In this document: positions 43,795 to 52,575 of the stretch, in pieces
How positions within the stretch are numbered: the stretch's first letter is position 1
How the letters are laid out: every line of letters begins with the position of its first letter
From: Veillonellaceae bacterium SB90
Lineage (GTDB): Bacteria; Bacillota; Negativicutes; Selenomonadales; Selenomonadaceae
Assembly: GCA_902364065.1 (NCBI GenBank)
Contig: CABJCJ010000010.1
Location: forward strand, 14,873 to 78,872
DNA: 64,000 bases
Direction: 5' to 3'
Program-made: the position numbers and the translations under genes
Notes under the pieces: model-generated
Seen by the model: only the letters and a program-made list of their open reading frames with translations
Told to the model about the DNA's origin: nothing
Databases searched by the model: none

Positions 43795-44644
43795 GAAGAA
43801 GGAGAGTGCCTGCCAGGCGGAGCGCGGCGATCTGCTGCGCATCGGCGAGGTGGCGCGGCTGTGCCATATCAGCGTCAGCAGCCTGCGGCACTATGAGGAG
43901 CTCGGTTTTTTGCAGCCGGAGTACACCGACCCGTTGAGCCGTTACCGGTATTATGGTCCGCGTCAGCTTGAGACGCTCAATACGATTCGCTATCTGCGTG
44001 CGCTCGATACACCGCTCACTGAAATTGCCGATTTTCTCCGGCACAAGGATGTGAGCCGCATGGAGGCCCTGCTGCAGAGCCAGCAGCAGGCAGTCGAGGA
44101 AAAGATTCGGGAGTGGCAGCGCATCGGGCAGAAGATCAGCCGGCGGCTGGAACGCCTGCGGGAAGCCAAGCGGGAGCCGCTCGATATGATCCGGCTGGTC
44201 AGACGCGGACCGCTGCGCATGGCCTGGCTGCGCGAGAGTCTGCGTCAGCCCGCCTCGCAGGATATGGAGCTGCCGATTCGCCAACTGGAGCGGGAGCAGC
44301 AGGAGCCGCTGGTTTTTCTTGGCAAGATTGGCCTGAGTCTTGCGCAGGAGTCCTTGGTGCGGGGCCGTTACGAGCAGTACGACGGTATTTTCCTGTTGCT
44401 CGATGAAGCCGATGATTATCACGGGGCGGTGGAGGTCCTGCCGGCTGCCGATTACGCCGTCGTGTGCTTCCGGGGCAGTCACCATGAGGCGCCGCAGGAG
44501 TACCGCCGCCTCATGGCGTTCCTCGCAGCGCAGGGCTGGCAGGTGACAGGCTCCGCGCAGGAAGTGACGCTTATCGATTACGGCTTGACGAACAGCCGCG
44601 AGGAATTCGTGACGGAGATCGCGATTCCCGTGCAGAAAGAATGA
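43784..44644 (+). CDS. MerR-family regulator (BmrR-like)
   Basis: 286 residues from ATG 43784, with AAGGAGG nine bases upstream, inside the MATE gene end. The MerR winged helix LLRIGEVARLCHISVSSLRHYEELGFLQPEYTD covers about residues 16-48, a long coiled-coil helix (about 85-130) follows, and a C-terminal region of about 150 residues could be a GyrI-like effector domain. BmrR-type proteins bind cationic drugs and activate a pump. Overlap with the MATE gene points to local control. Confidence 0.9.
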   Translation: MPVEKKESACQAERGDLLRIGEVARLCHISVSSLRHYEELGFLQPEYTDPLSRYRYYGPRQLETLNTIRYLRALDTPLTEIADFLRHKDVSRMEALLQSQQQAVEEKIREWQRIGQKISRRLERLREAKREPLDMIRLVRRGPLRMAWLRESLRQPASQDMELPIRQLEREQQEPLVFLGKIGLSLAQESLVRGRYEQYDGIFLLLDEADDYHGAVEVLPAADYAVVCFRGSHHEAPQEYRRLMAFLAAQGWQVTGSAQEVTLIDYGLTNSREEFVTEIAIPVQKE

Positions 44645-44653
44645 ATATGCGCT

Positions 44654-44706
44654 CATGAAAAAACATGCGCCCGGTCAGGGAGCTTTGACCGGGCGCATGT
44701 TTTTTA
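44654..44706. terminator. Bidirectional terminator
   Basis: AAAAAACATGCGCCCGGTCA pairs with TGACCGGGCGCATGTTTTTT, a 20-base-pair stem, between the convergent merR-type and M15-like genes. Confidence 0.95.
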
Positions 44707-44728
44707 TGGCTGTACCGTATGTTGTATG

Positions 44729-45481
44729 TTATTCGTCATCATCCTCGGTGCCGTGGTTGGCGCCGGAGTAGGACCCCGTATAGTCAGCGGGGTAGATCGT
44801 GATGTCGAAGTGGTTGTTGTTCCATTCGTGGGAAAGGTGATGCTTGTAGGGGGCGAGCGCCTCGAGCAGCACGCGGTAGGCTGTCGTGCCCGCGTAGACG
44901 CCGTCATCGGAGATATCGACCTTGTAGCCGTTCTCATGGGAATACGTGCCGTGGGCATGGTAGCCGCGCTCGGCACCGCCCGTGATGACGAAGGAGACGC
45001 CGGCCGCACGGGCTTCGGCGTTCAAAGTGTCGAGGAAGGCGACGGTCGAGCTCTGCAGATGTGCGGTATCGGTCACGTCGTTCTCGTCCCATGATGTATC
45101 CATGCCGTAGACGCTGCTCCATTTGTGCAGGTTGCTCTTGCCAAAATCATTGCGGACGGCATAGGCCGCAGCCGTGGCATCGCCGTCATGCGGCGCGAGG
45201 ATCGAGGGGAGCTGCGTGGCGGGCGTGACCGGCATTGTCGGCGTGATCGGAGAGAGAGGCGCAATCTTGCGCGTCATCTGTGCGCGGCGTGCGGAACGCT
45301 GGTAAGCAGGATGAGAATCGGCAGGTGCAGCGGCCGGTACAGTGCTTGCTGCGGCGGCATCCGGCAGGCTGGCTGCGGAGACGGCTGCTGGCTTGACAGG
45401 CGAGGCGGCTGCGGTGCCGGTAACGAGTACGCAGCCCATCAGGAATGTGGCGGTCATAAACGTTCTCATACTGCTGATCAA
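44729..45481 (-). CDS. Secreted peptidase M15-like protein
   Basis: 250 residues from TTG 45481 (GGGGGA seven bases upstream; ATG 45469 is the alternative). A signal peptide (RTFMTATFLMGCVLVTGTAAA) is followed by an Ala/Pro-rich linker to about residue 90. The C-terminal half has SHENGYKVDI, matching the SxHxxGxxxD zinc motif of D,D-/L,D-carboxypeptidase-like M15 enzymes, and HEWNNNHFDI, which fits the second metal His. It probably cleaves peptidoglycan peptides. The very acidic tail GTEDDDE is unusual. Confidence 0.72.
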   Translation of the reverse strand: MISSMRTFMTATFLMGCVLVTGTAAASPVKPAAVSAASLPDAAAASTVPAAAPADSHPAYQRSARRAQMTRKIAPLSPITPTMPVTPATQLPSILAPHDGDATAAAYAVRNDFGKSNLHKWSSVYGMDTSWDENDVTDTAHLQSSTVAFLDTLNAEARAAGVSFVITGGAERGYHAHGTYSHENGYKVDISDDGVYAGTTAYRVLLEALAPYKHHLSHEWNNNHFDITIYPADYTGSYSGANHGTEDDDE

Positions 45482-45598
45482 TAGGAGTTCCCCCTTAAAA
45501 TCTATGTGACATCATGGCGTAAATTGCCTTAAAAATTTGATATTATGTTACAATTATAGTACATTTGTATCGATTCGTAAAGTCTCATGGCTTGACAA

Positions 45599-45646
45599 AA
45601 AAGGCCACGAGGCCCAATCTGGCGGAATCAGACGGGCTCCATGGCC
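45599..45646 (-). terminator. Terminator after the TPR gene
   Basis: On the minus strand GGCCATGGAGCCC pairs with GGGCCTCGTGGCC, followed by TTTTTTG. It ends the convergent minus-strand gene that stops at 45708. Confidence 0.75.
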
Positions 45647-45707
45647 GTTATATTGCCGATTTTTTCAATAAGATACCTGAAATCAGCGAACAGATGCATA
45701 GCTTTGT

Positions 45708-46412
45708 TCAGATATCCCAGTGGAGATTGTCGGGGTTCGGCGTGGCTTTGTCGACTTCGGTCAGGATCCAGGACGCGTTGTCGTGCGTGGCGGCGAAGGC
45801 CTTCTCAAGGCCGGCCTCGTATTCCTTCGGGATCTCCATGGCGTGCAGGGCCATGTGCATGTAGTCCTTGGCTACAAGCGTAACGCCGCGTTCGGCGGAG
45901 AGCTGTGCCTTGAAGCGGTAGCCGTAATAAAGGTAGCTGTTGTGGTGGATAGGGATGTCCTTGTAGGCTTCAATGCGCTCATCGACCTCGGCTTCGGCTT
46001 CCTTGGTCATGTTCATCTTGTGCATGAGGTTCCAGCGGTCAGCCCAGAGCTCTCCGCGCAGGATGTACTTGTAGAGAAAATCGGTCGATTCTGCAAGTTC
46101 GATGGCCTGGTCGATATGGCGCAGGGCATCGTCATGCTGGCCGAGCTCTTTTTCGAGCGAGCTCAGGCGCTGCAGCGCGAAGACCTTTTCTTCGACATCC
46201 TCGGCCTTCTCGTCGTCGATGTCCGCGTCGACGACACTGTGGAAGAGTTCAAGGGCTTCCTTTGTCTTGTCGATGCCCTTCATGGCGAGGAAGTGGGCGA
46301 GGCGGGCGCGGGCATGCCAGCTGTCCATACCGCCGATGAAGAGTTTCTCGGGCGGATGAGCCGGCGAATCCATTACGAAATGGACAAGCTTATGAAATTC
46401 ATCTTGTGTCAT
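45708..46412 (-). CDS. TPR-repeat protein of unknown function
   Basis: 234 residues with GGAGG six bases before the ATG. Helix pairs at about residues 30-60, 73-108 and 115-150 look like tetratricopeptide repeats (for instance FALQRLSSLEKELGQHDDALRHIDQAIELAES). It has no signal peptide and no catalytic motif. It is divergent from the EptA-like gene, with overlapping promoter space of 65 bases. A scaffold or adaptor role is only a guess. Confidence 0.75.
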   Translation of the reverse strand: MTQDEFHKLVHFVMDSPAHPPEKLFIGGMDSWHARARLAHFLAMKGIDKTKEALELFHSVVDADIDDEKAEDVEEKVFALQRLSSLEKELGQHDDALRHIDQAIELAESTDFLYKYILRGELWADRWNLMHKMNMTKEAEAEVDERIEAYKDIPIHHNSYLYYGYRFKAQLSAERGVTLVAKDYMHMALHAMEIPKEYEAGLEKAFAATHDNASWILTEVDKATPNPDNLHWDI

Positions 46413-46477
46413 GAAAAAACCTCCTGAATTTATGGTATAATATTCAATTATATCATCTTTGTAGGAGGTTTGGGAAT

Positions 46478-48184
46478 GTGCCTGCCTTGAAACGTTTTTT
46501 GCTGCGGGCCTGGGCGCGCGGCACGCATATCGCGGAACACGAAGCGGGACTGCTGGCAGTCCTGTACGTGCTGAATCTGGCGCCGATTGCCTGGCTCAAT
46601 ATCCATATGTACAAGGGGGAGCAGCTCGGCGTGCTCGCGGCCGATGCCGTGTTCCTGCTCGGCGGGGTGCTGCTCTATATCCTCGTGCTGGGCTTCATTC
46701 CCGTGCGGCGGCTGCGGCGGTTCCTGTTCGCGGCGTCGTTTTTTCTGTCTCTGCTGCTCGGAGGCCTGGAGTTCTTTTCCATCGTGCAGTACAGCTCGCT
46801 CATCGGCGCGGGCATCGTGACGGCTGTCCTGCAGACGAATCCGCGGGAGGCTGGTGAGTTCCTGCGCATGTACATGGGGTGGCAGGGCGTGGCGGCCTCC
46901 ATCCTGCTCGTGGCGGCCGGTGTATTCATCTACCGCCGCCTGGGTAGGTGCCGGATTCCTTTTCTGTCGCGCCATCGCCTCTCGCATGCGCTGCCCTTCG
47001 TGTTCCTGGCGTCGCTGCTCGCGGGGACCATCCTGCTTTCGGAGTATTATTCGTTTATCATCAACGATTCGCTCGATGTGCCCGTCGTGCGCGTGAGCCG
47101 GGCGGCCACAACCTCCGTCGAGAACATCCAGGCGTTCGAGAAGCTCAAGAACGAGGCGGCGAGTGATGTGGAAATCACGGAGAACCGCAGTGATACGCCG
47201 TATGTGGTCTTCATCCTCGGCGAGTCGACGAACCGCGCCCGCATGCATCTCTACGGCTATCCGCTCGAGAACACGCCGAATCTCGATGAGCTGGCAGCCA
47301 AGGGGGAGCTCGCGGTCTTTCGGGATACAATTAGCCCGGAGGCGGCGACCGTGGCCGTCCTGCGCAAGCTTTTGACGTTCGCGGACATGGATTCGTCAAA
47401 ACCCTGGTATGAATACAACAACATGATCGATGTCATGAAGGCGGCGGGCTACCGGACGTACTGGCTCTCTAATCAGGAGAGCTCGGGCATCTGGGGCAAT
47501 GTGGCGCAGCTCTTTGCCGGCCGCAGTCATTACAGCCGCTTTACGCGGCTGCGTGAATCGCATGAGGACAACGGCATTTACGATGAGGCGCTTTTCCCGC
47601 TCGTCGATGAGGTGCTCGCGCAGCCGGCTGCCAAGAATTTCTACGTCATCCACCTGATGGGCGGCCACGGCCTCTATTACATGCGGTTCCCGTATCTGTT
47701 CTCGAAGTTTACGGCCGATGACGTGCCGCCGCCGCAGGATACGCTGTCCCTGGAGAAGCGCACGGAGATCGCGCAGTACGAGAACGCCCTGTTCTACAAT
47801 GATTTCGTCGTGACGAGCCTCATGGGCAAGTTTGCCGATAAGGATGCGCTGGTCGTCTACATCCCCGACCATGGGGAGGCCGTGTACGACCATGGCAGTT
47901 TCTCGGGCCACGTCGAGGAGCATCCGACGAAGGAGACGCTCGAGGTGCCGATGATTTTCTGGGCGTCGCCTGCCTACCGCGCGCATCACCCTGAGAAGTG
48001 GCAGGCACTCCAGGCGGCGGTGAACCGCCCGTACATGACGGATGATTTCATCCACACGCTTCTGGATCTCTTGGACATCCGCACGCCGGAGTACGACGCG
48101 AAAAAGAGCGTCATCAATCCCGCTTTTGTACCGCGTCCGCACCGCATGGTGCAGGGGCACGACTACGATACCGAAATGAAATGA
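46478..48184 (+). CDS. EptA-like phosphoethanolamine transferase (LPS/lipid A modifying)
   Basis: 568 residues from GTG 46478 (TAGGAGG nine bases upstream). Five membrane helices fill about residues 25-200, then a periplasmic sulfatase-like domain: metal Glu249 in ILGESTNRARMHLYGYPLENTPNL, nucleophile Thr291 in SPEAATVAVLRKLL, HLMGGHG, and PDHGEAVYDHG plus HVEEHPTKE for the zinc site. The family adds phosphoethanolamine to lipid A, LPS core or surface polymers, so it implies an outer membrane. Whether it changes polymyxin sensitivity here cannot be told. Confidence 0.9.
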   Translation: MPALKRFLLRAWARGTHIAEHEAGLLAVLYVLNLAPIAWLNIHMYKGEQLGVLAADAVFLLGGVLLYILVLGFIPVRRLRRFLFAASFFLSLLLGGLEFFSIVQYSSLIGAGIVTAVLQTNPREAGEFLRMYMGWQGVAASILLVAAGVFIYRRLGRCRIPFLSRHRLSHALPFVFLASLLAGTILLSEYYSFIINDSLDVPVVRVSRAATTSVENIQAFEKLKNEAASDVEITENRSDTPYVVFILGESTNRARMHLYGYPLENTPNLDELAAKGELAVFRDTISPEAATVAVLRKLLTFADMDSSKPWYEYNNMIDVMKAAGYRTYWLSNQESSGIWGNVAQLFAGRSHYSRFTRLRESHEDNGIYDEALFPLVDEVLAQPAAKNFYVIHLMGGHGLYYMRFPYLFSKFTADDVPPPQDTLSLEKRTEIAQYENALFYNDFVVTSLMGKFADKDALVVYIPDHGEAVYDHGSFSGHVEEHPTKETLEVPMIFWASPAYRAHHPEKWQALQAAVNRPYMTDDFIHTLLDLLDIRTPEYDAKKSVINPAFVPRPHRMVQGHDYDTEMK

Positions 48185-48189
48185 GCAGA

Positions 48190-48240
48190 CAAAATGAGCC
48201 GCTGCAGGCCGGGAAGCTTTGCAGCGGCTCATTTTTATTT
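48190..48240. terminator. Bidirectional terminator between eptA-like and cydC
   Basis: AAATGAGCCGCTGC pairs with GCAGCGGCTCATTT and is followed by TTTATTT. Confidence 0.9.
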
Positions 48241-48241
48241 G

Positions 48242-49876
48242 TCACTTTTTGAGTTCGATGATCTGCGGGAAGTCCCTTAGGATCTCGCGTTCATGCGTGA
48301 TGACGAGCAGGGTCTGGCCGGTCTTTTTGACTCTGGCGAAAAGGTTCGTCAGGAGAGCCCCGGCTGTCTCATGGTCAAGGCCGCAGGTCGGCTCATCGAG
48401 CAGGATGACGGGCTCTTTGCCCGCGATGGCGATGGCTGTCAGCAGGCGATTGCGCTGGCCACCGGAGAGGCCGCAGGCATCTTCGCCGAGCGGCGTATCG
48501 ATGCCTTGCGGCAGCTGTTTTACGAGGTCCGTGAGCTGTGCCGTGTCAAGTGCCGCACGCATGTCGCTTTCGCTGCACGCGGGGCGGTACCGCTGGAAAT
48601 TCTCGCGCATGGATCCGGCGAACAGGACGCTGCCCTGGGGCAGTGCGGCGATGGCCGTATGAAGCACGTCATGGGAAATGTGCTGGCAGGATGTTCCATG
48701 CAGCAGCAGCGTTCCCGCGTCGGGCGGCCAGACGCCGAGCAGGAGATAGGCGAGCGTGGTCTTGCCGGAGCCGCTGGCTCCGATGATGGCGGTGTGCTGG
48801 CCGGGGCGGATGGCAAAGGAAAGATCGTGCAGGAGATCCTGACCCCGACGGTAGGAAAAGGCGAGTCCCTGCGCGGCAAGGATGGGCCCGTCTGTCGAAG
48901 CGGCAGGCGCATCCGGTACATGATCCGGGCGGGAGTCGTCATCGCCGTCAGGCGTCTGCCGTTTTTCGGGCAGGCAGGAGGCGGCTGCCAGGCTGCACCG
49001 TCCCTGGCGCACGGCTTCGGGCAGCGTGCGGAATTCGACGAGCAGGGTTTGCAGGATCAGGAACCAGACGCAGAGGTCGATGCCACTCAGCTTATCCTGC
49101 GTGACGCAGAGGATCAGCAGCGCAAGCAGGGTGAGCAGGACGGCGGTATCAAGAAGATTGGCGCCGGCATCGCGCCGCGCATCGCCGCGTGCAAGACGGG
49201 TATCCCCCTGCAGCAGGGCCTGGGCGTTTCTTGCGAGAAGTCTGGCAGCGGGCCCGGATCCCGCCCGGATGAGCTCGTCGGCACCGGCACTGACATCAAG
49301 GAGCGCGCTGCGGTAGGCGGCGTCAAGCGCACGACGCTGGTCTTCTTCGGCGGGCCGGCGGAGGCAGGCGAGTACGAGCCGCAGGAGGTAGAGCAGGGGC
49401 AGCAGCAGGGCGATGCAGCCGAGTACGCGCGCGAGCAGCCAGGTGGCAAGTGCCGTGACGAGGCCGATGGCAAGTACGGGCAGCAGGGAGCGGACGTAGA
49501 AGTCGCGCAGTTCATCGGCTCCTGTCAGGAGGTCGTGCAGGAATTCTCCCTGACGGGCGGGGCCGCTGCGCAGCGGCAGGATGGAAGCTGCCCGGTCGTA
49601 GAGAGAGAGCCGGATTTCCGTCAGAATGCGGAAGGCCATGCGGTGCGAGAGATAGCGTTCGCCATAGCGGAAGACGGCGCGGCCGATGCCGCAGGCCCGC
49701 ACGGTGGTGATGCCGAGTGCCAGCGTGTACAAGGGCGGCATGAGTGCGGCCGAGGCGACGAGCCAGGCCGAGGCGCCAAGCAGCGCCAGTCCCGTGAAGA
49801 GAGCGATGAGGCTCACCAGAAGGACGGGCAGGAACTCTGGGAGGGAGGTCAGCTGCAGGAGTTTTCTCATATGCAT
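48242..49876 (-). CDS. cydC: ABC transporter CydC (thiol/heme export for cytochrome bd assembly)
   Basis: 544 residues: six-helix membrane domain (about 1-300) and ATPase with Walker A IGASGSGKTTL, signature LSGGQRNRLL and Walker B VILLDEPTCGLD. It forms a heterodimer with CydD that exports cysteine/glutathione and is needed to assemble cytochrome bd. It overlaps cydD by 10 bases and is the last gene of cydABDC. Confidence 0.93.
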   Translation of the reverse strand: MHMRKLLQLTSLPEFLPVLLVSLIALFTGLALLGASAWLVASAALMPPLYTLALGITTVRACGIGRAVFRYGERYLSHRMAFRILTEIRLSLYDRAASILPLRSGPARQGEFLHDLLTGADELRDFYVRSLLPVLAIGLVTALATWLLARVLGCIALLLPLLYLLRLVLACLRRPAEEDQRRALDAAYRSALLDVSAGADELIRAGSGPAARLLARNAQALLQGDTRLARGDARRDAGANLLDTAVLLTLLALLILCVTQDKLSGIDLCVWFLILQTLLVEFRTLPEAVRQGRCSLAAASCLPEKRQTPDGDDDSRPDHVPDAPAASTDGPILAAQGLAFSYRRGQDLLHDLSFAIRPGQHTAIIGASGSGKTTLAYLLLGVWPPDAGTLLLHGTSCQHISHDVLHTAIAALPQGSVLFAGSMRENFQRYRPACSESDMRAALDTAQLTDLVKQLPQGIDTPLGEDACGLSGGQRNRLLTAIAIAGKEPVILLDEPTCGLDHETAGALLTNLFARVKKTGQTLLVITHEREILRDFPQIIELKK

Positions 49877-51519
49877 GCATCTCCTTCCTGATGGGTATCG
49901 TTCTCGCCGGTGATATCATCCCATGCGAGCAGCTGGTCGGCAGCTTTTTGCAGCGCTTCGTCATGGCTGATGACAAAGAGCGTGTGCGAGCCGCGCAGCG
50001 AGAGCAGTGCAGCGCGGATGATGGCGGCCGTTTCTTCATCGAGTGCCGCCGTCGGCTCATCGAGCAGCAGGAGCGGGCGGTCCTGCAGGAGGACGCGGGC
50101 GAGCCCCAGGCGCTTGCGCTGTCCCTGCGAGAGGCTCTGCCCGCCTTCACCCAGGGGCGTGTCAAGTCCCTGCGGCAGGCCCCGCACCATATCCGTCAGG
50201 TCAAGGCGCCGAAGTGCCTGCAGGGCGTCATCTTCACGGTACTCTTCGTGAAAGAGCGTGACGTTTTCGAGCAGCGTGCCGTTGTACAGATGGGGCTCCT
50301 GCGGCACATAGCTCCAGCCGTCGGCAGATGTCTGCCGGCGCAGGATTGTTCCCGCCTCCGGCATCAGCAGGCCCGCGAGCAGGCGGATGAGCGTGGTCTT
50401 GCCGCAGCCGCTCGGCCCGTGGAGAACGGTCATGCCGCCATGCTTGACGGCAATATGTACGCCATTCATGAGGGGGAGCGGACTGCCCGCATAGCGGAAG
50501 GAAAGATCCTGCGCAGCAAGGGCGAAGCCCGCGGGGCAGCTGCCTTTGTCTGCGGCCGGTGCCGGTCCCCGCGTCAGGCAGTACGGTCTCAGGGCCTGCT
50601 CGGCCGTGAAGGCCGTCATGCCGCTGTGGAAAGCCGTGCCGGAGAGGCGCAGAGGCTGATAGAATTCCGGCGTCAAGAGCAGCACGAAGAATGCTGCCGT
50701 GAACGTCAGCTGGCCGTAGAGCAGACGCAGCCCGATGCTCACGGCAATGATGGCGATGGCCAGTGTCGTGATGAGCTCGAGGGCAAATGCCGAGACAAAG
50801 GAAAGCTGCAGGACGCGCAGCGCCGCCTGCGCAAATTCCTGGCTGAGCATCCTGACGCGGCGGCGTTCGTCCCGTTCGCGCGCAAAGAGCTTGAGCGTGG
50901 GCAGCGCGCGCAGGATCTCGGCGAGCCCTGAGGAGAAGCGGTTCATCTGCCGCCACTGCTGCTGGCTCGCCTCTTTTGTCACGCGCCCGATGAGGTAGAG
51001 CAGGAAGGGCGCGATGGGGACCGTTATGAGCATCAGGAGGCCCGTGACCGGATCGATGAAGAAGGCGGCAATCAGCAGGCAGGGCATGGCGACGAGGATG
51101 CCGAGCACGACGGGCAGGACCTTCGTGAACCAGGCATCGAGGGCATCCGTGCTCTCGAGTGCGAGCGGCAGCAGCTGGCGGCGGAAGCTGCGGTCCGTTT
51201 GTCCTTCCGGCGACAGAAGACGCAGGTGAAGACGATGGCGCACGTCATGGCGCAGCGCTGCAGACAGGCCCTGCAGCAGATGATCCTGACGCAGGGCCAG
51301 GAGATGGAGAAGCCCGAGTACAAGAAACAGCACCAGGAGGACTGGTGCTGTTTCCGTAAGGCTTCCCTTTCCGAGAAATACCTGGTCGATGGCCAGGCTG
51401 GCAGCCCCGCAGGCACCGAGAACGGCCATGGCGCGCAGGAGCTCCGTGAGGAACAGCTGGTTTCTCGTATGCGTTTGCTCATGCAGGGCTTTGAAAAGAA
51501 AGGTCTGCTTCATATTCAT
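49867..51519 (-). CDS. cydD: ABC transporter CydD
   Basis: 550 residues with six membrane helices, Walker A LHGPSGCGKTTL, signature LSQGQRKRLGLARVL and Walker B LLLLDEPTAALDE. The signature has Gln for the first Gly of the usual LSGGQ. It pairs with CydC. The start (ATG 51519) has no clear Shine-Dalgarno, and a second ATG two codons on is equally weak, so translation may depend on coupling to cydB 39 bases upstream. Confidence 0.93.
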   Translation of the reverse strand: MNMKQTFLFKALHEQTHTRNQLFLTELLRAMAVLGACGAASLAIDQVFLGKGSLTETAPVLLVLFLVLGLLHLLALRQDHLLQGLSAALRHDVRHRLHLRLLSPEGQTDRSFRRQLLPLALESTDALDAWFTKVLPVVLGILVAMPCLLIAAFFIDPVTGLLMLITVPIAPFLLYLIGRVTKEASQQQWRQMNRFSSGLAEILRALPTLKLFARERDERRRVRMLSQEFAQAALRVLQLSFVSAFALELITTLAIAIIAVSIGLRLLYGQLTFTAAFFVLLLTPEFYQPLRLSGTAFHSGMTAFTAEQALRPYCLTRGPAPAADKGSCPAGFALAAQDLSFRYAGSPLPLMNGVHIAVKHGGMTVLHGPSGCGKTTLIRLLAGLLMPEAGTILRRQTSADGWSYVPQEPHLYNGTLLENVTLFHEEYREDDALQALRRLDLTDMVRGLPQGLDTPLGEGGQSLSQGQRKRLGLARVLLQDRPLLLLDEPTAALDEETAAIIRAALLSLRGSHTLFVISHDEALQKAADQLLAWDDITGENDTHQEGDACI

Positions 51520-51558
51520 AATCGTTGTTTCATGGTGAGGTCGTGTCTTCCGGACGGC

Positions 51559-52575
51559 TCAATAATGCTCTTCGGCATCCTTGGGCGTGACGCGTTTGCG
51601 GAAGATGTAATACGACCAGATCTGGTAGAGAAGGACAATCGGCACGAAGATGCCGGCGGCGACTGTCATGACGGAGAGCGTATAAGGCGACGAGGAGGCG
51701 TTCGTGATCGTCAGGCTCCACGCCGGGTTCAGGCTCGAAACCATGAGGCGCGGGAAGAGGCCGGCGAAGAAGGCGACCGTCGTGGCGACGATGGCCAGCG
51801 AGCTCAGGATAAAGCTGGCCTTGCCCTTGCCGAGGTTCATGCTCAGAAGAGCGATGACGAAGAGCAGGGCGGCGCCAAAGAGGGCGACGGCTGCCAGCGG
51901 GCTCTGGAAGAGGTCCGTGTGTTCAAAGGTCAGCAGCATGCAGAGCACGAAGAAGATGGCAGCGGTGACGCCGACTTTGAGTGCGAGCGCCTGGCAGCGC
52001 AGGATGAGGCCCGTGTCCTTGAGGCGCAGCGTCAGGAAGGCAGCGCCGTGGAACAGGAAGACGAACAGGAACGCAAGGCCGCCGACAATCGTGTAGAGCG
52101 ACAGCAGGTCGAAGAAACCGCCCATGTAGTTCATCTGGGCATTGATGGGCAGACCGGCGATGAGATTCGTGACGGCGACGCCCCAGAGAAAGGCTGGCAC
52201 GACGCTGCCGAAGCAGATGGCACCGTCCCAGAAGCGACGCCAGCAGGGCGATTCCTGACGGCCGCGCAGGTCGAAGGCCACGCCGCGCAGGATGAGGGCG
52301 ACGAGCATCAGGAAGAGTGCGAGGTAGAAGGCCGAGAACATCGTGGCGTAGACGTGCGGGAAGGCCGCAAAGAGCGCGCCGCCCGCCGTGATCATCCAGA
52401 CTTCGTTGCCGTCCCATACGGGCGTGATGGTGCGCAGGATGACGCCGCGGTCCTCTTCCCGCGAGGAGAGGAAGGGCAGCAGTCCGCCGACACCGTAGTC
52501 AAAGCCTTCGAGGAAAAAGAAACCGGTGAACAGTACGACGATGAGGATGAACCAGAGAATGTTGAGATCCATCAT
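51559..52575 (-). CDS. cydB: Cytochrome bd ubiquinol/menaquinol oxidase subunit II
   Basis: 338 residues, eight to nine membrane helices. The N-terminal FFFLEGFDYGVGGLLPFL segment and GNEVWMITAGGALFAAFP near residue 58 are characteristic of CydB. With CydA it forms the high-affinity oxidase that reduces oxygen to water, letting an anaerobe scavenge oxygen. It overlaps the cydA stop by four bases. Confidence 0.97.
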   Translation of the reverse strand: MMDLNILWFILIVVLFTGFFFLEGFDYGVGGLLPFLSSREEDRGVILRTITPVWDGNEVWMITAGGALFAAFPHVYATMFSAFYLALFLMLVALILRGVAFDLRGRQESPCWRRFWDGAICFGSVVPAFLWGVAVTNLIAGLPINAQMNYMGGFFDLLSLYTIVGGLAFLFVFLFHGAAFLTLRLKDTGLILRCQALALKVGVTAAIFFVLCMLLTFEHTDLFQSPLAAVALFGAALLFVIALLSMNLGKGKASFILSSLAIVATTVAFFAGLFPRLMVSSLNPAWSLTITNASSSPYTLSVMTVAAGIFVPIVLLYQIWSYYIFRKRVTPKDAEEHY

